From Lutimaribacter saemankumensis (GTDB taxonomy: Bacteria; Pseudomonadota; Alphaproteobacteria; Rhodobacterales; Rhodobacteraceae), in NCBI RefSeq assembly GCF_900100005.1, contig NZ_FNEB01000011.1:1-62464 (forward strand): a stretch of 62,464 nt of DNA. The letters are read 5' to 3'. A program made the position numbers and the translations under genes. The notes beneath the pieces are model-generated. The model did no database searches and was not told where the DNA came from. It worked only from the letters and a program-made list of their open reading frames with translations. Below are positions 1-8,332 of the stretch, in pieces (the stretch's first letter is position 1; the number at the start of each line of letters is the position of its first letter).

Positions 1-311
1 CTGATGACGTCAATTTGCGCATGCGCTGGAGAAATTGAACTGGCGATTACTTGATATGAGATGTGCGAAATTAAACAGGTTTCTGCATATCAGCGAAAAT
101 CCGGTCGACATGCGCACAGACTGGCACCTCTCAATTCGCTGGATTGCTTTCTCGCCGAATATGACCTGCTTTGGCTCCCTCCAGCGAACACTGGGGGGAG
201 CAAGGCGCGACCACGAGCGATTTGATCACCGTTCAGGTATAACCTATAGAATAGCGCCGCACTTTAGATTGACGCGCTAAGAAAACCGATGGAGCAGCAT
301 TAGCTGAGTAT

Positions 312-357
312 GCAGAAGCCTCTTGCCCGGCTCGAGCCGAGTCAATCTGACAAAGCC
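312..357. repeat. solo right-end remnant of the IS6-family element
   Basis: This segment aligns by eye with the right terminus of the full IS copies further along (same gaagcc / gcccggctc / tctgacaaagcc landmarks). No left end or transposase is attached. It reads gtcaatctgaca at its edge, which resembles the diverged right end at 14621-14632 more than the main copies. It is a scar of an earlier insertion or deletion. Bases 1-311 before it hold no gene or repeat I can support. Confidence 0.7.
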
Positions 358-409
358 CTCGCTTCCTTTTTCGATCAGAGAGTTAGACTACTGGATGCGA
401 CCGATGCGC

Positions 410-434
410 CTCGGACTCAGACATTCGGTCCGAG
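410..434. other. perfect 7-bp stem hairpin in a non-coding stretch
   Basis: CTCGGAC (410-416) pairs perfectly with GTCCGAG (428-434) across an 11-base loop. No T-run follows, so it is not an obvious intrinsic terminator. The stretch 358-605 otherwise shows no convincing gene. The hairpin may belong to the leader or control region of the small gene starting at 606, but this is only positional inference. Confidence 0.3.
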
Positions 435-605
435 TAACCTGACGCAATTCGAGGTCTGGACCGATAAATTGACCTAACCTTCGGTTCTTTCGCGGCGCGG
501 CCTCGTAAATCGGGCCGCCAGTCCCCATATACAATACACCGACGCCAAGCATCCCGGTCCGATATGGACGAGGAGTTGGCGCCGGCCAATCAAAGGATTG
601 ATGAC

Positions 606-743
606 ATGTCTTTCAAGGACCTGACTGCCAGGGCTGCGGTCGCTATGAACCCGAAGGCTCAGGAGGCCGCAAAGCCCCCTGCCAAAGAGAGCAAGGTCAT
701 GGCCGACGGCAAAGAAGTGCCAACGAAACCCAAGACATCTTGA
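606..743 (+). CDS. small hypothetical protein (45 aa)
   Basis: The reading frame MSFKDLTARAA... ends in KPKTS and stop. It is rich in Ala, Lys, Pro and Glu, with no cysteine and no membrane segment, so it is probably a short, soluble, partly disordered protein. The ribosome binding site AAAGGA (592-597) sits 8 bases before the ATG, which is the main reason to call it real. It precedes another small hypothetical gene in the same direction by 76 bases. I do not recognise the family. The alternative is a spurious short frame; the good SD spacing and protein-like composition argue against that. Confidence 0.5.
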   Translation: MSFKDLTARAAVAMNPKAQEAAKPPAKESKVMADGKEVPTKPKTS

Positions 744-819
744 GACTTACGCAGGCCACGCGCCCCATACCTAAATGGGGCGCGGAGCACCCGCAGAATC
801 CAGGCAGAGGATCACATCG

Positions 820-1314
820 ATGGAAGATCTGACGAGCAAGACCATCGCGGTCTTTTCCCAACCGTTCAACGTTCCAGGCTTTGACGAGTCGCTTCCGGCG
901 GGAGAGTATGAGATTGAGACGGAACTGGTTGCACCTCCGGACCACGAGAATCCTGAAGCTTGGAAAGCCTCCGCTCTGTTGAGGCTTCATCCCCGGATAT
1001 CGCATCCAGGACTGGCAAGAACCCTGACTGTTTCCCTTGCCGACCTCGACCACGCACGCGCCAAGGACAAGTTGACCGGAAAGGCGCTGACTGATTTCTT
1101 CCTCGAGGAGATGCTGGCCGACCCGATGATCCGTCTTGTCATGCAGGCGGACGGTGTGGCCGAGGCGGATCTGCGCGATCTCTACTCGCCCGGCTCCGAC
1201 CGGAGGCAGGCGGAACAATACGTTCAGTCAGAGAAAGACCGGACTATTCGAGGGATGGATGACGGTGAAAGTGGCCCGCGCTACGGAAGTGCGCGACCAG
1301 GTATCGGAGAATGA
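820..1314 (+). CDS. hypothetical protein (164 aa)
   Basis: I start this gene at ATG 820 (MEDLTSKTIAVF) and not at the in-frame ATG at 775. AGAGGA at 806-811 gives an 8-base spacing, and the extra N-terminal residues look non-coding. The product is acidic, without signal peptide or membrane segments. The first 115 residues look folded; the C-terminal 50 residues (DRRQAEQY... GPRYGSARPGIGE) look flexible. No catalytic motif is visible and I do not recognise the family. It lies in a run of same-strand small genes (606, 820, 1385, 1690) ending in a transglutaminase-like gene, so they may form one operon. Confidence 0.6.
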   Translation: MEDLTSKTIAVFSQPFNVPGFDESLPAGEYEIETELVAPPDHENPEAWKASALLRLHPRISHPGLARTLTVSLADLDHARAKDKLTGKALTDFFLEEMLADPMIRLVMQADGVAEADLRDLYSPGSDRRQAEQYVQSEKDRTIRGMDDGESGPRYGSARPGIGE

Positions 1315-1384
1315 CATCGGCGCTGGGAAACGCTTTCCCAGCCCAATCGAGCGCGTTGCTCGATGGGATTGACTGGACCCGGTC

Positions 1385-1693
1385 ATGACCAATGGTCCGA
1401 TTAATCTGGACACCCACAGGTCCTCCGGAAAACAACGCGAGACCGAGATGCGACGGCTCCATGCCAACAGCCAGTTGCCTCTTAAACTGCCATCGCAACC
1501 GCACCTCGAAAGCCTTGAAGATCAAATGCTGGCGGAGCCGGCGCGGACGTGGGCCGAAGTCATGAAAAAGTGGCGCTTCCTGCTCGACCGGTACGCGGCG
1601 ACGCCCGAGGCTGAAGACCAACGCATTCAGAAACTCATAAAGCGCGCTCTTAGCGACATGGAACGACTGAGAAAACGTGAGGAGCGGAAATGA
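1385..1693 (+). CDS. hypothetical protein (102 aa), helical
   Basis: The C-terminal two thirds (ARTWAEVMKKWRFLLDRYAATP to the end) are strongly helical and basic, ending in RKREERK. It has no cysteine cluster, signal peptide or membrane segment. The start is uncertain: ATG 1385 or ATG 1448, neither with a strong ribosome binding site. Its stop overlaps the ATG of the zinc-ribbon gene at 1690 (ATGA), showing translational coupling, which supports it being a real gene. The function is unknown. A short helical partner or regulatory protein is possible but cannot be shown. Confidence 0.5.
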   Translation: MTNGPINLDTHRSSGKQRETEMRRLHANSQLPLKLPSQPHLESLEDQMLAEPARTWAEVMKKWRFLLDRYAATPEAEDQRIQKLIKRALSDMERLRKREERK

Positions 1694-1905
1694 AGGTTAA
1701 GTCTGAAGAAATCGAATTTGGGACAATCAAGGCAACGACCGACATTCCCGCCGAGCGCGCCTGCCTGAGATGCAGGTCAATCTTCTGGAGCGATGGGTTC
1801 GGCGAACGGATATGTTCCCGTTGCAAGGGATCGGCCGACTGGCGCGCGGCAATTTACGAGGGCAGCGGACAGGGTCGGCGTCGCTCCAACGGACGTTTAT
1901 CATAG
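1690..1905 (+). CDS. small zinc-ribbon protein (71 aa)
   Basis: The protein contains CLRC, about 12 residues, then CSRC, the classical four-cysteine knuckle arrangement of a zinc ribbon. The remainder is short and basic. Such proteins usually bind a metal for structural reasons and contact nucleic acid or protein, but nothing here tells which. Its ATG overlaps the previous stop (ATGA) and GGAGCGG precedes it. It ends 9 bases before the transglutaminase-like gene, so the two are almost certainly co-transcribed. Confidence 0.55.
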   Translation: MKVKSEEIEFGTIKATTDIPAERACLRCRSIFWSDGFGERICSRCKGSADWRAAIYEGSGQGRRRSNGRLS

Positions 1906-1914
1906 GTCTCACCG

Positions 1915-2799
1915 ATGCCATCTGTCACGATCACGCACGCGACCAGCTATCACTATCGAAGCGAGGTTGCTCTCGGGCCGCATCGGCTGATGCTTCGTCC
2001 GCGGGAGACTCGGGATCTCAGCCTGACGTCTTTCGAGCTGAAGACCAGTCCTGAGGCCCGCATCGACTGGTCACATGATGTCGCTGGTAATGCCGTCGCG
2101 AAGGCCCTGTTCGACGCCAACACGACAAAGCTGTCGATCCGATCGTGCGCGCGTGTCGAACTGCGCGCCCCGGTTTGGCCGATCTTTCCGATCGCTGCCG
2201 AAGCGATATCATACCCGTTCGTGTATTCCGCGGAGGATGGGACCGATCTCGGCGCCCTGGCGATGCCGCAATATGCGGATGCCACGGGGCGGCTGTCGAA
2301 TTGGGTCGAACGGTTCATCATGTCACGGCCAACGGATACGCTTTCGCTGCTGAAAGACATCAGCAATGGTGTCACGGCCGGGATTTCCTATCAGAGCCGC
2401 GAGACCGAAGGCACGCAGGGGCCGCTGGAAACCCTCTACAGGGGTTGGGGGTCCTGCAGGGACTTCGCCGTGCTGTTGGCCGAGGCCGTCCGAACACTTG
2501 GCTTCGGTGCCAGGCTTGTGTCCGGATATCTGTTCAATCCCTCCGGAGACCAGATGGGATCGGTGGACGCCGGTTCCACGCATGCATGGGTCGAGGTGTT
2601 CGTTCCCGGCGCAGGATGGATCCCCTTCGACCCCACTAACAGGTCGGTCGGATCCACCAATCTCATTCCTGTCGCCGTCGCAAGACGGATCCATCAGGTT
2701 GCACCGGTTAGCGGCAGTTTCCACGGGAGACCCAGCAATCTCTTGTCGATGGAAGTTACGGTGGATCTTGAAGGTGCCGGGCTGCGCACTTCTGAATGA
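1915..2799 (+). CDS. transglutaminase-like cysteine protease family protein (294 aa)
   Basis: The protein begins with a beta-rich domain (about residues 1-130, HATSYHYRSEV, LRPRETR) typical of the bacterial transglutaminase N-terminal module. A transglutaminase-like core follows, with the catalytic triad visible: Cys181 in GWGSCRDFA, His223 in STHAWVEV and Asp239 in FDPTN. Proteins of this layout have a papain-like fold and act as peptidases or amide-hydrolysing or cross-linking enzymes; substrates are generally unknown. No signal peptide is present, so it is probably cytoplasmic. Its length fits the family. It closes the same-strand run of small genes starting at 606. Confidence 0.9.
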   Translation: MPSVTITHATSYHYRSEVALGPHRLMLRPRETRDLSLTSFELKTSPEARIDWSHDVAGNAVAKALFDANTTKLSIRSCARVELRAPVWPIFPIAAEAISYPFVYSAEDGTDLGALAMPQYADATGRLSNWVERFIMSRPTDTLSLLKDISNGVTAGISYQSRETEGTQGPLETLYRGWGSCRDFAVLLAEAVRTLGFGARLVSGYLFNPSGDQMGSVDAGSTHAWVEVFVPGAGWIPFDPTNRSVGSTNLIPVAVARRIHQVAPVSGSFHGRPSNLLSMEVTVDLEGAGLRTSE

Positions 2800-2907
2800 C
2801 GCCTAGAAAGAGCGGATTGTCCGTCGGATCTGGCAACAGCCTTCAGGACCGATGGCATTTAGGAGGGGACACGTTGTTCCGCTGGACCAACTGCGTGAAG
2901 GCTGGAG

Positions 2908-3059
2908 GATATTGTCAGATTAATTCAGGCTCTTCTCTGCCAGGACAGTAGGGCTGCCCCTTATGCAGCGCAGAGACCACGCCACTCGGCCAGAGCAACG
3001 GTTCGGTTCTGCTACGCAACCGCCCTGCCCGGCTCAAGCCACGTTCCTCTGACATGACC
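2908..3059. mobile_element. 152-bp internally deleted IS6-family derivative (MITE-like, M1)
   Basis: About 100 bases of IS left end (starting ATATTGTCAGATTAATTCAG) are joined directly to about 48 bases of right end finishing TCTGACATGACC. The join at about 3010 (ttctgctacg) shares GCT with both sides, suggesting a microhomology deletion that removed nearly the whole transposase. The left end is a diverged variant found in only one other place here, 14263. With both termini present it could be mobilised in trans. No 8-bp duplication flanks it. Confidence 0.75.
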
Positions 3060-3086
3060 ACGTAAGGGAAGAACGGCGCGCAGGCC

Positions 3087-3100
3087 CTGATCTGCATCAA
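3087..3100. promoter_or_regulatory. FNR/FnrL-type box upstream of DUF302 gene
   Basis: CTGATCTGCATCAA matches nine of the ten conserved positions of TTGAT-N4-ATCAA. It lies 150 bases upstream of the GTG at 3250. Because exact or near-exact copies precede two further units in this island (8190 and 14133), I infer control by an oxygen-sensing FNR-type activator. Promoter elements were not resolved. Confidence 0.5.
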
Positions 3101-3249
3101 GACGGCAGCGACCAAATACTGTAGCATGCTGCGAAGATACGCAATCGTGGATTCCGGAACGAAATCTCTGATTTGGCCGCGCAAGGCCGATTTCGGTGTA
3201 GCTTCGCCAGATCAGCGTGTTCCAAACCCAACACTAAGGATACCTTTCA

Positions 3250-3636
3250 GTGAGCTACACGATTAATCACATGTTCAACGACGCCAAGTTCGAGGACATC
3301 GATGCCCGCACTCGCAAAGCCCTTGCGGACCATGGTTTCGGTGTCCTGACCGAGATCGACGTCAAGGCGACGATGAAGAAGAAGCTGGATGTCGAGATGC
3401 GGGCCTATCGGATCCTCGGCGCCTGCAATCCGAAGATGGCGCATCAGGCCATCGGGATCGAACCTCGGGTGGGCGCAATGCTGCCCTGCAATGTTATCCT
3501 GCGCGAGATCGAGGATGGCGTCGAGGTCAGCGCCGTCGATCCGGTCGCGTCGATGCAGGCGATCGAGAACAACGAACTTACGGCTGTTGCGCGTCAGGTC
3601 CGAGACCTTCTCGCGAAGGCCGTTGCCTCGATCTGA
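3250..3636 (+). CDS. DUF302 domain protein (128 aa)
   Basis: The whole sequence matches the DUF302 pattern: an alpha/beta domain with DIDARTRKAL, LADHGFGVLTEIDV, then RILGACNP, IGIEPRVGAMLPCNVILRE. DUF302 proteins are small, cytoplasmic here (no signal peptide) and of unknown biochemical role. They are frequently encoded near metal or sulfur handling and low-oxygen genes. I use the GTG at 3250 as start because homology begins there. The gene is followed after one base by the membrane protein at 3638 and then by a copper-type ATPase, so it is likely the first gene of an operon under the FNR-like box at 3087. Confidence 0.85.
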   Translation: MSYTINHMFNDAKFEDIDARTRKALADHGFGVLTEIDVKATMKKKLDVEMRAYRILGACNPKMAHQAIGIEPRVGAMLPCNVILREIEDGVEVSAVDPVASMQAIENNELTAVARQVRDLLAKAVASI

Positions 3637-3637
3637 G

Positions 3638-4321
3638 GTGAGGTTGCGCGCAATCATCCTCATGGTGATGGCGATCCTCGGGATCGCCGTTCTCGGTGCT
3701 TGGCTGTTCGCGCCTTCTGCTTTCGACCAGGCACGCGGCATGATGGACGGCGAACGCCTGGAGATGCTGGTGGCACGCGCTGGCCTCTGGGGGCCGGTCG
3801 TGATCATCACGCTCATTACCCTCGCGGTCGTGGCGAGCCCGATCCCGAGCGCGCCCATTGCGCTGGCGGCCGGTGCGGCCTACGGACATCTCTGGGGGAC
3901 CGTGCAGGTCGTGATCGGCGCGGAGCTCGGGGCACTGATCGCATTCGGTCTTGCGAGAGTTCTGGGGCATGATGTTCTGCGACGGATTTTTGGTGACCGC
4001 GTCGATGCCGGGCTACTTGGGTCGCAGGCCGCGTTGACGGCGACGGTTTTCGCCAGCCGCCTGATGCCGTTCGTGTCTTTCGACATGATCAGCTACGCTG
4101 CGGGGCTTAGCCGCCTGCACGCCTGGCGCTTCGCCCTCGCCACGCTGGCCGGCATCATTCCGGCAAGCTTCCTGCTCACACATTTCGGAGGCGAGGCGGT
4201 CAGCGGGGACCTCGGGCGGGCGACACGGGCGGTGCTTGGCGTTGGCCTGGTCACCGGATTGCCGCTGCTTTGGGTGGCGATGCGGAGAAGGCCTGAAGAA
4301 GGCGCTCGCGATCACCATTGA
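3638..4321 (+). CDS. TVP38/TMEM64-like (VTT domain) inner membrane protein
   Basis: Five or six hydrophobic segments are visible, starting at residue 5 ([19 protein letters not shown]). The VTT-like core has [17 protein letters not shown], then a glycine-rich re-entrant stretch, and later [20 protein letters not shown]. This family (DedA/TVP38) sits in the cytoplasmic membrane; related proteins have been linked to lipid scrambling or transport and membrane homeostasis, and the substrate here is unknown. The likely start is GTG 3638, two bases after the DUF302 stop. The C-terminus is short, basic and cytoplasmic. It is co-oriented with the P-type ATPase. Confidence 0.8.
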   Translation: MRLRAIILMVMAILGIAVLGAWLFAPSAFDQARGMMDGERLEMLVARAGLWGPVVIITLITLAVVASPIPSAPIALAAGAAYGHLWGTVQVVIGAELGALIAFGLARVLGHDVLRRIFGDRVDAGLLGSQAALTATVFASRLMPFVSFDMISYAAGLSRLHAWRFALATLAGIIPASFLLTHFGGEAVSGDLGRATRAVLGVGLVTGLPLLWVAMRRRPEEGARDHH

Positions 4322-4388
4322 AAAGCGCTTGAGCTTCCAACGGCTGGAGGCCGCAAACTGCAAAGAGACAACGAAAGGCTGGCACCTC

Positions 4389-6722
4389 ATGGAGCAGGAT
4401 CATAATCACGCGGCGCCCGACATTCCGGCGGGAGCAGAGACGGTCAAGGATCCGGTCTGCGGGATGACGGTCGCAGTCAAGCCCGACGGGCGGCACGCAG
4501 CGTTCCAAAGCGAGACGTTTCATTTCTGCTCGGAGAAGTGCCAGACGAAATTCAAGGCGGATCCGTGGTTCTATGCCTCGGGTCGCGCCGCTGGGCAGAA
4601 GAAGGCCGCACCGGCTAACGTCCAGTACTCCTGCCCGATGCATCCCGAGATCGTCCGCGACGCACCGGGATCCTGCCCAATCTGCGGCATGGCGCTGGAA
4701 CCGATGGTGCCGCCGGACGAGCCCAGCGAGGAGCTGACCGACTTCACGCGGCGGATGTGGATTTCCGCCTCGGCGGCGGTGCCGCTCATTATCCTGACGA
4801 TGGGTGAACTGGTCGCCCTGCCGGTGCGCGACTGGATCGGACACCAGATCGCAAGCTATCTCGAGTTCCTGCTGGCCACGCCCATCGTGCTCTGGGCGGC
4901 GCGGCCATTCTTCAAGCGCGGCTGGGAGTCGGTGATGAACCGGTCGCCCAACATGTGGACGCTGATCAGTCTCGGCGTGGCTGCTGCCTATCTCTATTCG
5001 ATCGTCGCCACCTTCCTGCCGGGTGTGTTTCCGGAACAGTACCGGATGGGTCACGGCGTCGGCACCTATTTCGAGGCGGCGGTGGTGATCGTGGCGCTGG
5101 TGTTTGTCGGCCAGGTGCTGGAACTGCGGGCGCGAGAACGCACCGGCGACGCAATCCGCGCGCTGCTGGACCTCGCGCCCAAGACCGCGCGGCGGATCCT
5201 GCCGGACGGGTCGGAATACGACGCGCCGCTGGACAACATCATGGCGGGAGATCGGCTGCGTGTGCGGCCGGGCGATGCGGTTCCGGTCGACGGGACGGTC
5301 ATCGAGGGCCACTCGTCGCTGGACGAGAGCATGCTGACCGGCGAGTCGATGCCTGTCGAAAAGGGCCCGGGCGATGCGGTGACCGGTGCCACGATCAACA
5401 AGAACGGCAGCCTTGTGATCGAGGCGGGCAAGGTCGGTTCCGACACCGTCCTTGCGCAAATCGTCGCGATGGTCTCGAACGCGCGACGGTCCCGCGCTCC
5501 CATTCAGGGTTTGGCGGACCGGGTGTCGGCAGTTTTTGTGCCAACCGTTGTCGCCATCGCGATTGTCGCCTTCGTTGTCTGGCTGATCTTCGGCCCAGAA
5601 CCCGCGCTGGTCTTCGCCATCGCATCTGCCGTGTCAGTGTTGATCATCGCTTGCCCCTGCGCGCTTGGCCTTGCAACGCCGATCTCCATCACAACGGCAG
5701 CGGGGCGCGGCGCGCAGGCGGGCGTGCTGATCAAGGACGCCGAGGCGCTGGAGCGTATGGCGGGTGTCGATACGCTCATCGTTGACAAGACCGGCACGCT
5801 GACCATGGGCAAGCCGAAGCTGACGGACGTTGTGGCGCTTGGCGACATCACCGAGACCGACCTGCTGTCGCTGGCCGCAGCGCTGGAGCGCGGTTCGGAA
5901 CATCCGCTGGCAGAGGCGATCGTCGAGGGAGCCGAGGCGCAGAGGGCCCCGCGTCAGGAGGCCACGGACTTCGAAGCCGTCACCGGAAAGGGCGTGCGCG
6001 GCAAGGTTGACGGCCGTGCGGTAGCCCTCGGCAATGCGGCGTTAATGCAGGCGATGGGGCTCGACTCCGCGCGGGCCGAGGCAAAAGCCGACGCCCTGCG
6101 CACTGAGGGCAAGACGGCCATGTTCATCGCGGTTGATGGGGCGCTGGCGGGCATCGTGGCGGTGGCCGACCCGATCAAGGACTCGACTGCGCAGGCGATC
6201 ACGGAACTCCACGCCCAAGGGCTCCGCGTCATGATGGCGACGGGCGACAACGAACGCACGGCGCAGGCGGTTGCGGGTAAGCTGGGCATCGACGAGGTGC
6301 GCGCGGGCATCCTGCCCGAGACCAAGAAGGACCTGATCGACCAGCTGCGCCGTGAGGGCCACAAGATCGCCATGGCAGGTGATGGCGTGAACGATGCGCC
6401 TGCGCTGGCCGCCGCCGATGTCGGCATCGCCATGGGCACCGGGGCGGACGTGGCGATGGAAAGCGCCGGCATCACCCTGCTGGGCGGTGACCTCATGGGC
6501 ATCGTCCGGGCCCGCAAGCTGGCCCGCGCCACCTTGCGCAACATCAAGCAGAACCTGTTTTTTGCCTTCGCCTACAATTCCCTTGGCGTGCCGATCGCGG
6601 CGGGGCTGCTCTACCCCATCACCGGGCTTCTGCTCTCGCCGATGATCGCGGCGGCCGCGATGAGCTTGTCCTCGGTCTCGGTGATTTCCAACGCGCTGCG
6701 GCTGCGGCGGGTCGATCTGTGA
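4389..6722 (+). CDS. Cu+-type heavy-metal P1B-ATPase with YHS and metal-binding N-terminal domains
   Basis: Predicted ATP-driven copper(I) exporter of the cytoplasmic membrane (777 aa). The start ATG 4389 has AAAGG upstream. The N-terminus carries a YHS/TRASH-type domain (KDPVCGM and HFCSEKC, about residues 20-60) and then a CPMHPE...CPICGM heavy-metal module (about 82-103) in place of the usual GMxCxxC domain. The transmembrane metal site is C422-P-C424. The phosphorylated Asp is D466 in DKTGT, TGES lies in the actuator domain, and GDGVND is at 664-669. This layout is common in FixI/CopA2-like and related ATPases that supply copper to oxidases or detoxify it. It lies downstream of DUF302 and VTT genes and just before a methyltransferase. 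Confidence 0.95.
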   Translation: MEQDHNHAAPDIPAGAETVKDPVCGMTVAVKPDGRHAAFQSETFHFCSEKCQTKFKADPWFYASGRAAGQKKAAPANVQYSCPMHPEIVRDAPGSCPICGMALEPMVPPDEPSEELTDFTRRMWISASAAVPLIILTMGELVALPVRDWIGHQIASYLEFLLATPIVLWAARPFFKRGWESVMNRSPNMWTLISLGVAAAYLYSIVATFLPGVFPEQYRMGHGVGTYFEAAVVIVALVFVGQVLELRARERTGDAIRALLDLAPKTARRILPDGSEYDAPLDNIMAGDRLRVRPGDAVPVDGTVIEGHSSLDESMLTGESMPVEKGPGDAVTGATINKNGSLVIEAGKVGSDTVLAQIVAMVSNARRSRAPIQGLADRVSAVFVPTVVAIAIVAFVVWLIFGPEPALVFAIASAVSVLIIACPCALGLATPISITTAAGRGAQAGVLIKDAEALERMAGVDTLIVDKTGTLTMGKPKLTDVVALGDITETDLLSLAAALERGSEHPLAEAIVEGAEAQRAPRQEATDFEAVTGKGVRGKVDGRAVALGNAALMQAMGLDSARAEAKADALRTEGKTAMFIAVDGALAGIVAVADPIKDSTAQAITELHAQGLRVMMATGDNERTAQAVAGKLGIDEVRAGILPETKKDLIDQLRREGHKIAMAGDGVNDAPALAAADVGIAMGTGADVAMESAGITLLGGDLMGIVRARKLARATLRNIKQNLFFAFAYNSLGVPIAAGLLYPITGLLLSPMIAAAAMSLSSVSVISNALRLRRVDL

Positions 6723-6732
6723 GGAACCGAGA

Positions 6733-7344
6733 ATGGGTAGCCAACCGAACCGCTGGGAAGACGTCTACCAGAGCAAGGGCGAGGCCGAGACTAGCTGGTT
6801 TGAGGATCGTCCGCAGGTCTCGCTCGACCTGATCGCGGCGTCAGGGGCGACCCAAGATGCCGCCATCGTCGATGTTGGCGCCGGGGCGTCGCGGCTGGTG
6901 GATTGCCTGCTGGAACTAAGCTTTCACCGGATCACCGTGCTAGACCTGTCGGAGACGGCGCTGGCAAAGGCCCGCGCTCGACTGCCCTACGATGCGCCCG
7001 TCGAATGGGTTGTGGCGAACGTCCTGGAATGGCAACCATCCGGGCACTTCGATGTCTGGCATGACCGAGCTGCGTTCCACTTCCTGACCGCTGCCGCCGA
7101 TCAGGAAGCATATCTGCGGGTCATGGATCGGGCTCTTATCCCCGGCGGTCATGCAATCATTGGCACCTTTGCGCCGGATGGCCCAGAAAAATGCAGCGGA
7201 CTTTCGGTTGCCCGCTATGACGCGGCTCTTCTCGCCGAACGGCTGGGTCCGGACTACCAGTTGATCCGGTCGCTCATCCACGATCACCACACGCCTTGCG
7301 GCAGTGTGCAGCGGTTCCATTTCGGCCTGTTCAAGAAGAACTGA
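6733..7344 (+). CDS. class I SAM-dependent methyltransferase (203 aa)
   Basis: A Rossmann-type methyltransferase: IVDVGAGAS (about residues 45-53) is motif I for SAM binding, VLDLSETAL is the acidic motif II region, and FDVWHDRAAFHF fits motif IV. The opening NRWEDVYQSKGEAETSWFE is characteristic of a small family related to thiopurine/tellurite-type methyltransferases. The substrate cannot be read. The gene starts 10 bases after the ATPase stop and is probably in the same operon, so methylation of a metalloid or small thiol is an attractive but unproven idea. An IS copy begins 2 bases after its stop, so any further operon genes may have been lost. Confidence 0.85.
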   Translation: MGSQPNRWEDVYQSKGEAETSWFEDRPQVSLDLIAASGATQDAAIVDVGAGASRLVDCLLELSFHRITVLDLSETALAKARARLPYDAPVEWVVANVLEWQPSGHFDVWHDRAAFHFLTAAADQEAYLRVMDRALIPGGHAIIGTFAPDGPEKCSGLSVARYDAALLAERLGPDYQLIRSLIHDHHTPCGSVQRFHFGLFKKN

Positions 7345-7346
7345 GA

Positions 7347-8164
7347 GGTGCTGTCAGAATAATGCGAACTCGTCTCTGCCAGGACAGCAACGCTGTCCTT
7401 TATGCCGCGCAGAGACCGCGCCACTCGGCCAGAGCAGCGGTTCGGTTTTGCTTGAAATGGTCCCGTTTGGAGAGACTGCGATCCTGGTTGAAGTGATTGA
7501 AGACGGAGGAATAGACGGCGACGAACTTCTGCAGACTTCGCATTCGCCGAAAGCGCTGCATGGCTCGTTCTCGTCGTCGGAATGGAAGGTGTGAGCTCTC
7601 AGCCCTGTTGTTCTGCCAACGACCGCAGGCTTGCCGATCCACACATCCTATCTCGCGAAGCACAGCTTTTTATGAAGCAAACCGATCCGTGACCAGCACT
7701 TCTGGCTGACCATATCGCCGGATCAATTTCCTGAGCATTTTCAATGCAGCCCGCTTTTTTCTTCGCTTCGTAACGACGCTCTCAAGCACTTCGCCTTCGT
7801 GATCGACGGCCCGCCAGAGGTAGTGCCGCTCGCCGTTGATCTTCACGAAAGCCTCGTCCACATGCCACTACCATCGGGAAAAGGCGCGTAACTGCTGAAC
7901 ACGTCACCGGCGGATCTCAGACGCAAACACCGGCCCGAACCTGTTCCACCAGAAACGAATGGTCTCATGGCTCACATCGATGCCGCGTTCGCGCAGCAGA
8001 TCCTCGACGTTGCGGAGTGACACCGGGAAACGCATATAGAGCATCACCGCCAGGCGGATGATCTCGGGACTGGTCTTAGAGTACTTGAAAGGCGAGCGTT
8101 TGGTCATCTTAAGAAGCTACGAAAGCCCCCTGCTCGGCTCAAGGCAAGTTCCTCTGACATGACC
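7347..8164. mobile_element. IS6-family element, copy A (818 bp, defective)
   Basis: The left end is GGTGCTGTCAGAATAATG and the right end TCTGACATGACC; the termini form imperfect inverted repeats built around TGTCAGA. The length is exactly that of the three other full copies in the window. Flanks are aactgaga on the left and gttacgcg on the right, so no 8-bp target duplication is present. The transposase it carries on the minus strand is broken by three stop codons. Confidence 0.9.
7400..8107 (-). pseudogene. IS6-family transposase, inactivated (copy A)
   Basis: The frame corresponds along its whole length to the 235-aa transposase of the intact copies, beginning MTKRSPFKYSKTSPEIIRL. Three in-frame stops interrupt it. 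One TGA follows SEIRR. One TAG replaces the Gln before the WHVDE motif. One TAA replaces Tyr146 just after the second catalytic motif (VTDRFAS). No frameshift is seen. DDE residues D84 and D141 and the NNR.E region remain readable. The Tyr146 TAA recurs in copy C. Confidence 0.9.
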
Positions 8165-8189
8165 GTTACGCGTTTCACCGGCGGGTGAA

Positions 8190-8203
8190 TTGACCCAAAT
8201 CAA
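8190..8203. promoter_or_regulatory. FNR/FnrL-type box upstream of the cbpA-like gene
   Basis: TTGACCCAAATCAA fits TTGAY-N4-ATCAA. It lies 26 bases beyond the right end of IS copy A and 130 bases before the probable TTG start at 8333. It predicts activation of the chaperone genes under low oxygen by an FNR-family regulator. Confidence 0.6.
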
Positions 8204-8332
8204 GGTGCCCAATCCGCTTTGAAACGAGGCTTTATACAGCTTCAGTGTGGTCCATCTGGCTCATGTGGCACTTCAAGTTGCCTGGGGCAGCGTCCATCGG
8301 AATACCCTGCACGGCACAGAAAGGTTAGAGAT

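Noticed and set aside
35-589. short frames at the left edge (35-280 plus, 383-589 minus)
   Set aside because: No ribosome site, odd composition, and the IS right-end scar at 312-357 lies between them.
7670-7700. possible stop-codon readthrough or recoding in the IS transposase
   Set aside because: Intact copies have a sense codon there, and copy A has two other stops and copy C a lost terminator. Ordinary decay of a shared variant explains it better.
8219-8332. N-terminal extension of the CbpA-like protein from ATG 8219
   Set aside because: It would add 38 Cys/Gly/Ser-rich residues before the J domain, unlike the family. It would also place the start only 16 bases after the FNR-type box, where the promoter should lie.
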